From Flavobacteriaceae bacterium (GTDB lineage Bacteria > Bacteroidota > Bacteroidia > Flavobacteriales > Flavobacteriaceae), in NCBI GenBank assembly GCA_002693605.1, contig NZQO01000035.1:1-15343 (forward strand): 15,343 bases of DNA, in the 5' to 3' direction. Both the position numbers and the translations under genes were made by a program. Of the stretch, positions 13,014-15,343 are shown piece by piece (positions within the stretch are counted from its first letter, which is position 1; the number at the start of each line of letters is the position of its first letter). Under the pieces are notes generated by a model. It made no database searches and was not told the DNA's origin. It worked only from the letters and a program-made list of their open reading frames with translations.

Positions 13014-15343
13014 GATATAGTATTTCTTGAATTTTGGATATGATATCGCACTCAACAGTACAAAGAAACCAACCAAGTACCAAACGAATGTGGGGGTTAA
13101 CGGGGCATCTCCACTAGCGTATGAATGCAAACCGGTAAGGTAGAAGTTAACGCCAAAGTACGTCATCATAATCGAGGCGTAGGCAAAAATGGCCAGTACA
13201 TTGAACGTCCACCTGCTTCGCAGGCCGGGTACCAGGCGGGCATGTATCACAAAAGCATAAATCATAATACTAATAAGTGCCCAGGTTTCCTTGGGGTCCC
13301 ACCCCCAGTAACGTCCCCAGCTTTCATTGGCCCATTGCCCGCCTAGAAAGTTTCCTATGGTCAAGAGCACCAAGCCAACGGTAAGGGCCATTTCGGTAAT
13401 TATAGTCAGTTCCTGAATGTTCAGCTGCATTTTCTTGAAGTTCTTATTGGTGGTGAGTAACATCAACAAGAGCGAAGCGGTGCCGAGAATCATTCCCAAC
13501 GTAAATGGGCCGTAGCTCATTACGATAACCGCAACGTGAATCATGAGCCAGTAGCTATCAAGCACGGGCTGTAAGTTGGCAATGGAAGGGTCAATCCAAT
13601 TCTGGTGGGCTACCCACAGTACGATGGCCCCCACGAAAGCGGTAGAGGCTATGGTAAGGTCACTTTTCCTGCCGAAGGCCAACCCGAAGAATACCGTGGC
13701 CCAAGCTACGTATATAATACTCTCGTACGCATCGCTCCACGGGGCGTGACCGCTAATATACCAGCGTGCCACGAGGCCCAGAGTCAATAGTATGAAAAAA
13801 GCCCAAATAATATATTTGCATGTCTTTACCAGTGCGTGTACGACTTTCCCCTCCCGGAAGATTTGTACAATTATGGCTATAAACATAAAAATTCCTATCA
13901 GTGCGAAATATTTATAGAGCCTATTGAAGATATCAATCTTGTTATACCAAATTTCAGCGGTTAACCTGTTTTCTGAAGGCATTACCTCACTGCCATACTT
14001 CTCCTGAAATTTCTTCAGTCCGGCCAAGATCTCTTCCGCATCGGCGTAGTCTCCGGTTTTTCGTGCTTGCTGGAGGGTCTGGAAATACACCGGTAATATG
14101 GTCTTGGTCACGACCGAATCGGTTCCCTTGAAATTGGCTTCCTGCAATTCGGGAAAGGAAACCCACTTATTGTTAGCATCATTCGGCAAGGGGAAAATCT
14201 TCAGGATACTCCCGCTAAGGGCTTGGTTCAGCAAATAAAAATTTTCGTGAGCCTTGACAAAATCCTTTTCAAACTGGTTTGGAGTTGCCTTATTGGTAGC
14301 GGCCTCTAGGTAAGGCTCTAATTTATAATTTCCCTGCTCGTCGAAAAGGTCCAGGAGGGCAATGCGCTCGACATCATCGGCCACACCAATTACCTTTCGT
14401 ATACTATCGTTTCCTCGCTTAAGGGCAATTAACGGCACTTCTACCCAAAGTCGGGGAAACTCGCTCATAGATAAAAATACTTGATCTGCATCGAGCCCGG
14501 CGTAGTTATCACTGCGACTAATTTTACGTAATAACTGACTGGCGAAGGTGTTCACGGGCTTCATGCGCCCGTTGTCCTGAATAATTAGCCTTCCGAAGAC
14601 ATCGGCGTGGTCCTCGCTTACGGCATTGGCGGTAATTATACTATCCAATTGACGTTGCGAAGATTCCGAATGCCTGTGGTTGCCGGCTTCTTGTGCCACG
14701 GCACCGAAGCCCAATAGTAGCACCGCCAGAGTGGCTACGGTTGCTTTTTTCGTTTTAACCTTATCCAACATTTTTTTGAGGGACCCAAAACGGGTGTTCT
14801 CATCGAAAAGAATTGCCATAAGCCCTATGTACAATAGGAAATACCCAATATAGGTTATCCACGTGCCCCAAAAATCATGGTTTACGGAAAGCACCGTCCC
14901 CTTTTCATCAGGGTCGAAGGAGGCTTGGAAAAAACGATATCCCTGATGGTCCAATACGTGGTTCATATAAATTTCATAATCGAAAAATTCGGTATCCGAA
15001 TCGTTCACGGTTATCTTGCTCTTAAAGGCCGAATAGGCAGTTTCGGTTCCAGGATACTTATCGGCAATGAAATCGTTCAAGGTAATGCTGAAAGGAAGCT
15101 CGTACGTTTTTGATCCATAGGATAGGTATACGTCCAACTCGGCAATTTCCACCAAGGTCGGATTCGGATCTGATCCTTTTCCTCCAAGCAGCTCAACCTT
15201 CTTCGTCTCACCATCCGAAGTAACATTTACCACAAGAGCGTCCTTGTTGCTCTTTGGTTCATCCTTAGGAGTCTGTACAATTCCCTGACGACCCCGCGTA
15301 ACCGGATCGGGAATTACAAACGCCATTCCGGCAAGACGATAGA
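13002..15343 (-). CDS. ccsBA: Fused ResB/CcsA cytochrome c biogenesis protein (5' end outside window)
   Basis: System II cytochrome c synthase, which carries heme across the inner membrane and joins it to apocytochrome c. The frame stays open to the right edge (reading YRLAG before MAFVIPD), so the N-terminal ResB membrane helices are missing; the visible part is 779 complete codons. It begins with the periplasmic end of ResB and a helix (WGTWITYIGYFLLYIGLMAIL). A signal-like hydrophobic segment (14691-14771) and a large periplasmic region follow. The CcsA part, from about 13920 to the end, has many helices, the GHAPWSDAYES histidine region, the heme-handling WWD motif WGRYWGWDPKETW (about 13282-13320) and a final conserved histidine in GLHSYASG. 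Bacteroidota commonly carry this fusion as one protein of about 1,050 residues, so roughly a quarter is missing. Nothing looks inactivated. Confidence 0.93.
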   Translation of the reverse strand, partial: YRLAGMAFVIPDPVTRGRQGIVQTPKDEPKSNKDALVVNVTSDGETKKVELLGGKGSDPNPTLVEIAELDVYLSYGSKTYELPFSITLNDFIADKYPGTETAYSAFKSKITVNDSDTEFFDYEIYMNHVLDHQGYRFFQASFDPDEKGTVLSVNHDFWGTWITYIGYFLLYIGLMAILFDENTRFGSLKKMLDKVKTKKATVATLAVLLLGFGAVAQEAGNHRHSESSQRQLDSIITANAVSEDHADVFGRLIIQDNGRMKPVNTFASQLLRKISRSDNYAGLDADQVFLSMSEFPRLWVEVPLIALKRGNDSIRKVIGVADDVERIALLDLFDEQGNYKLEPYLEAATNKATPNQFEKDFVKAHENFYLLNQALSGSILKIFPLPNDANNKWVSFPELQEANFKGTDSVVTKTILPVYFQTLQQARKTGDYADAEEILAGLKKFQEKYGSEVMPSENRLTAEIWYNKIDIFNRLYKYFALIGIFMFIAIIVQIFREGKVVHALVKTCKYIIWAFFILLTLGLVARWYISGHAPWSDAYESIIYVAWATVFFGLAFGRKSDLTIASTAFVGAIVLWVAHQNWIDPSIANLQPVLDSYWLMIHVAVIVMSYGPFTLGMILGTASLLLMLLTTNKNFKKMQLNIQELTIITEMALTVGLVLLTIGNFLGGQWANESWGRYWGWDPKETWALISIMIYAFVIHARLVPGLRSRWTFNVLAIFAYASIMMTYFGVNFYLTGLHSYASGDAPLTPTFVWYLVGFFVLLSAISYPKFKKYYIKKG

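Noticed and set aside
1..15343. CRISPR arrays, insertion sequences, integrases, toxin-antitoxin or phage-defence genes
   Set aside because: No regularly spaced repeats, terminal inverted repeats, transposase motifs or defence-type proteins were found on either strand.

Overview
The window looks like a chromosomal segment of a Bacteroidota member, most likely a Flavobacteriaceae-type organism. Four things point there: an outer-membrane receptor with an N-terminal carboxypeptidase-regulatory-like domain, a fused ResB/CcsA cytochrome c biogenesis protein, a DUF5117/DUF4953-type secreted metalloprotease, and promoter-like -7 boxes of the TAnnTTTG type with few Shine-Dalgarno sequences. The identification rests on reading protein families by eye, not on a database search. 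The content is mostly ordinary housekeeping and envelope genes. I saw no tRNA, rRNA, CRISPR array, insertion sequence, integrase or phage gene. No gene-free stretch exceeds about 205 bases.

Layout. On the minus strand at the left edge is a metalloprotease that runs out of the window (1-1646). Divergent from it is prfB (1851-2958), which encodes release factor 2 in two frames joined by a programmed +1 frameshift at a CTT TGA C site. A small DUF2784-like membrane protein follows on the minus strand (3106-3507). A plus-strand cluster then runs from a sulfotransferase (3567), a geranylgeranyl-reductase-family flavoprotein (4229) and an unrecognised 159-residue protein (5497) to a SIMPL/DUF541 protein (6056) and an ArsC-family reductase (6793). 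Next comes a large TonB-dependent-receptor-like outer membrane protein (7240-9708), closed by a strong terminator. A 59-residue membrane protein lies on the minus strand (9773-9952), divergent from fumC (10108-11496), which has its own terminator. The last plus-strand gene (11645-12946) encodes a 7TMR-DISM-type membrane sensor with a degenerate LuxR-like helix-turn-helix. It converges on ccsBA (13002-15343, minus, 5' end outside the window), and a shared bidirectional terminator lies between them.

How the genes relate. Most are separate transcription units. The tight pairs are sulfotransferase with flavoprotein (11 bases apart) and SIMPL with ArsC (5 bases apart). FumC (TCA cycle) and CcsBA (cytochrome c maturation) both serve respiration but are not co-transcribed. 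I see no convincing new multi-gene system. The best leads are the prfB recoding site, which keeps the slippery codon but lacks most of the upstream Shine-Dalgarno-like stimulator; the membrane sensor whose LuxR-type recognition helix is acidic; the sulfotransferase/isoprenoid-reductase-like pair; and two genes whose -7 box lies 6-7 bases from the start codon.
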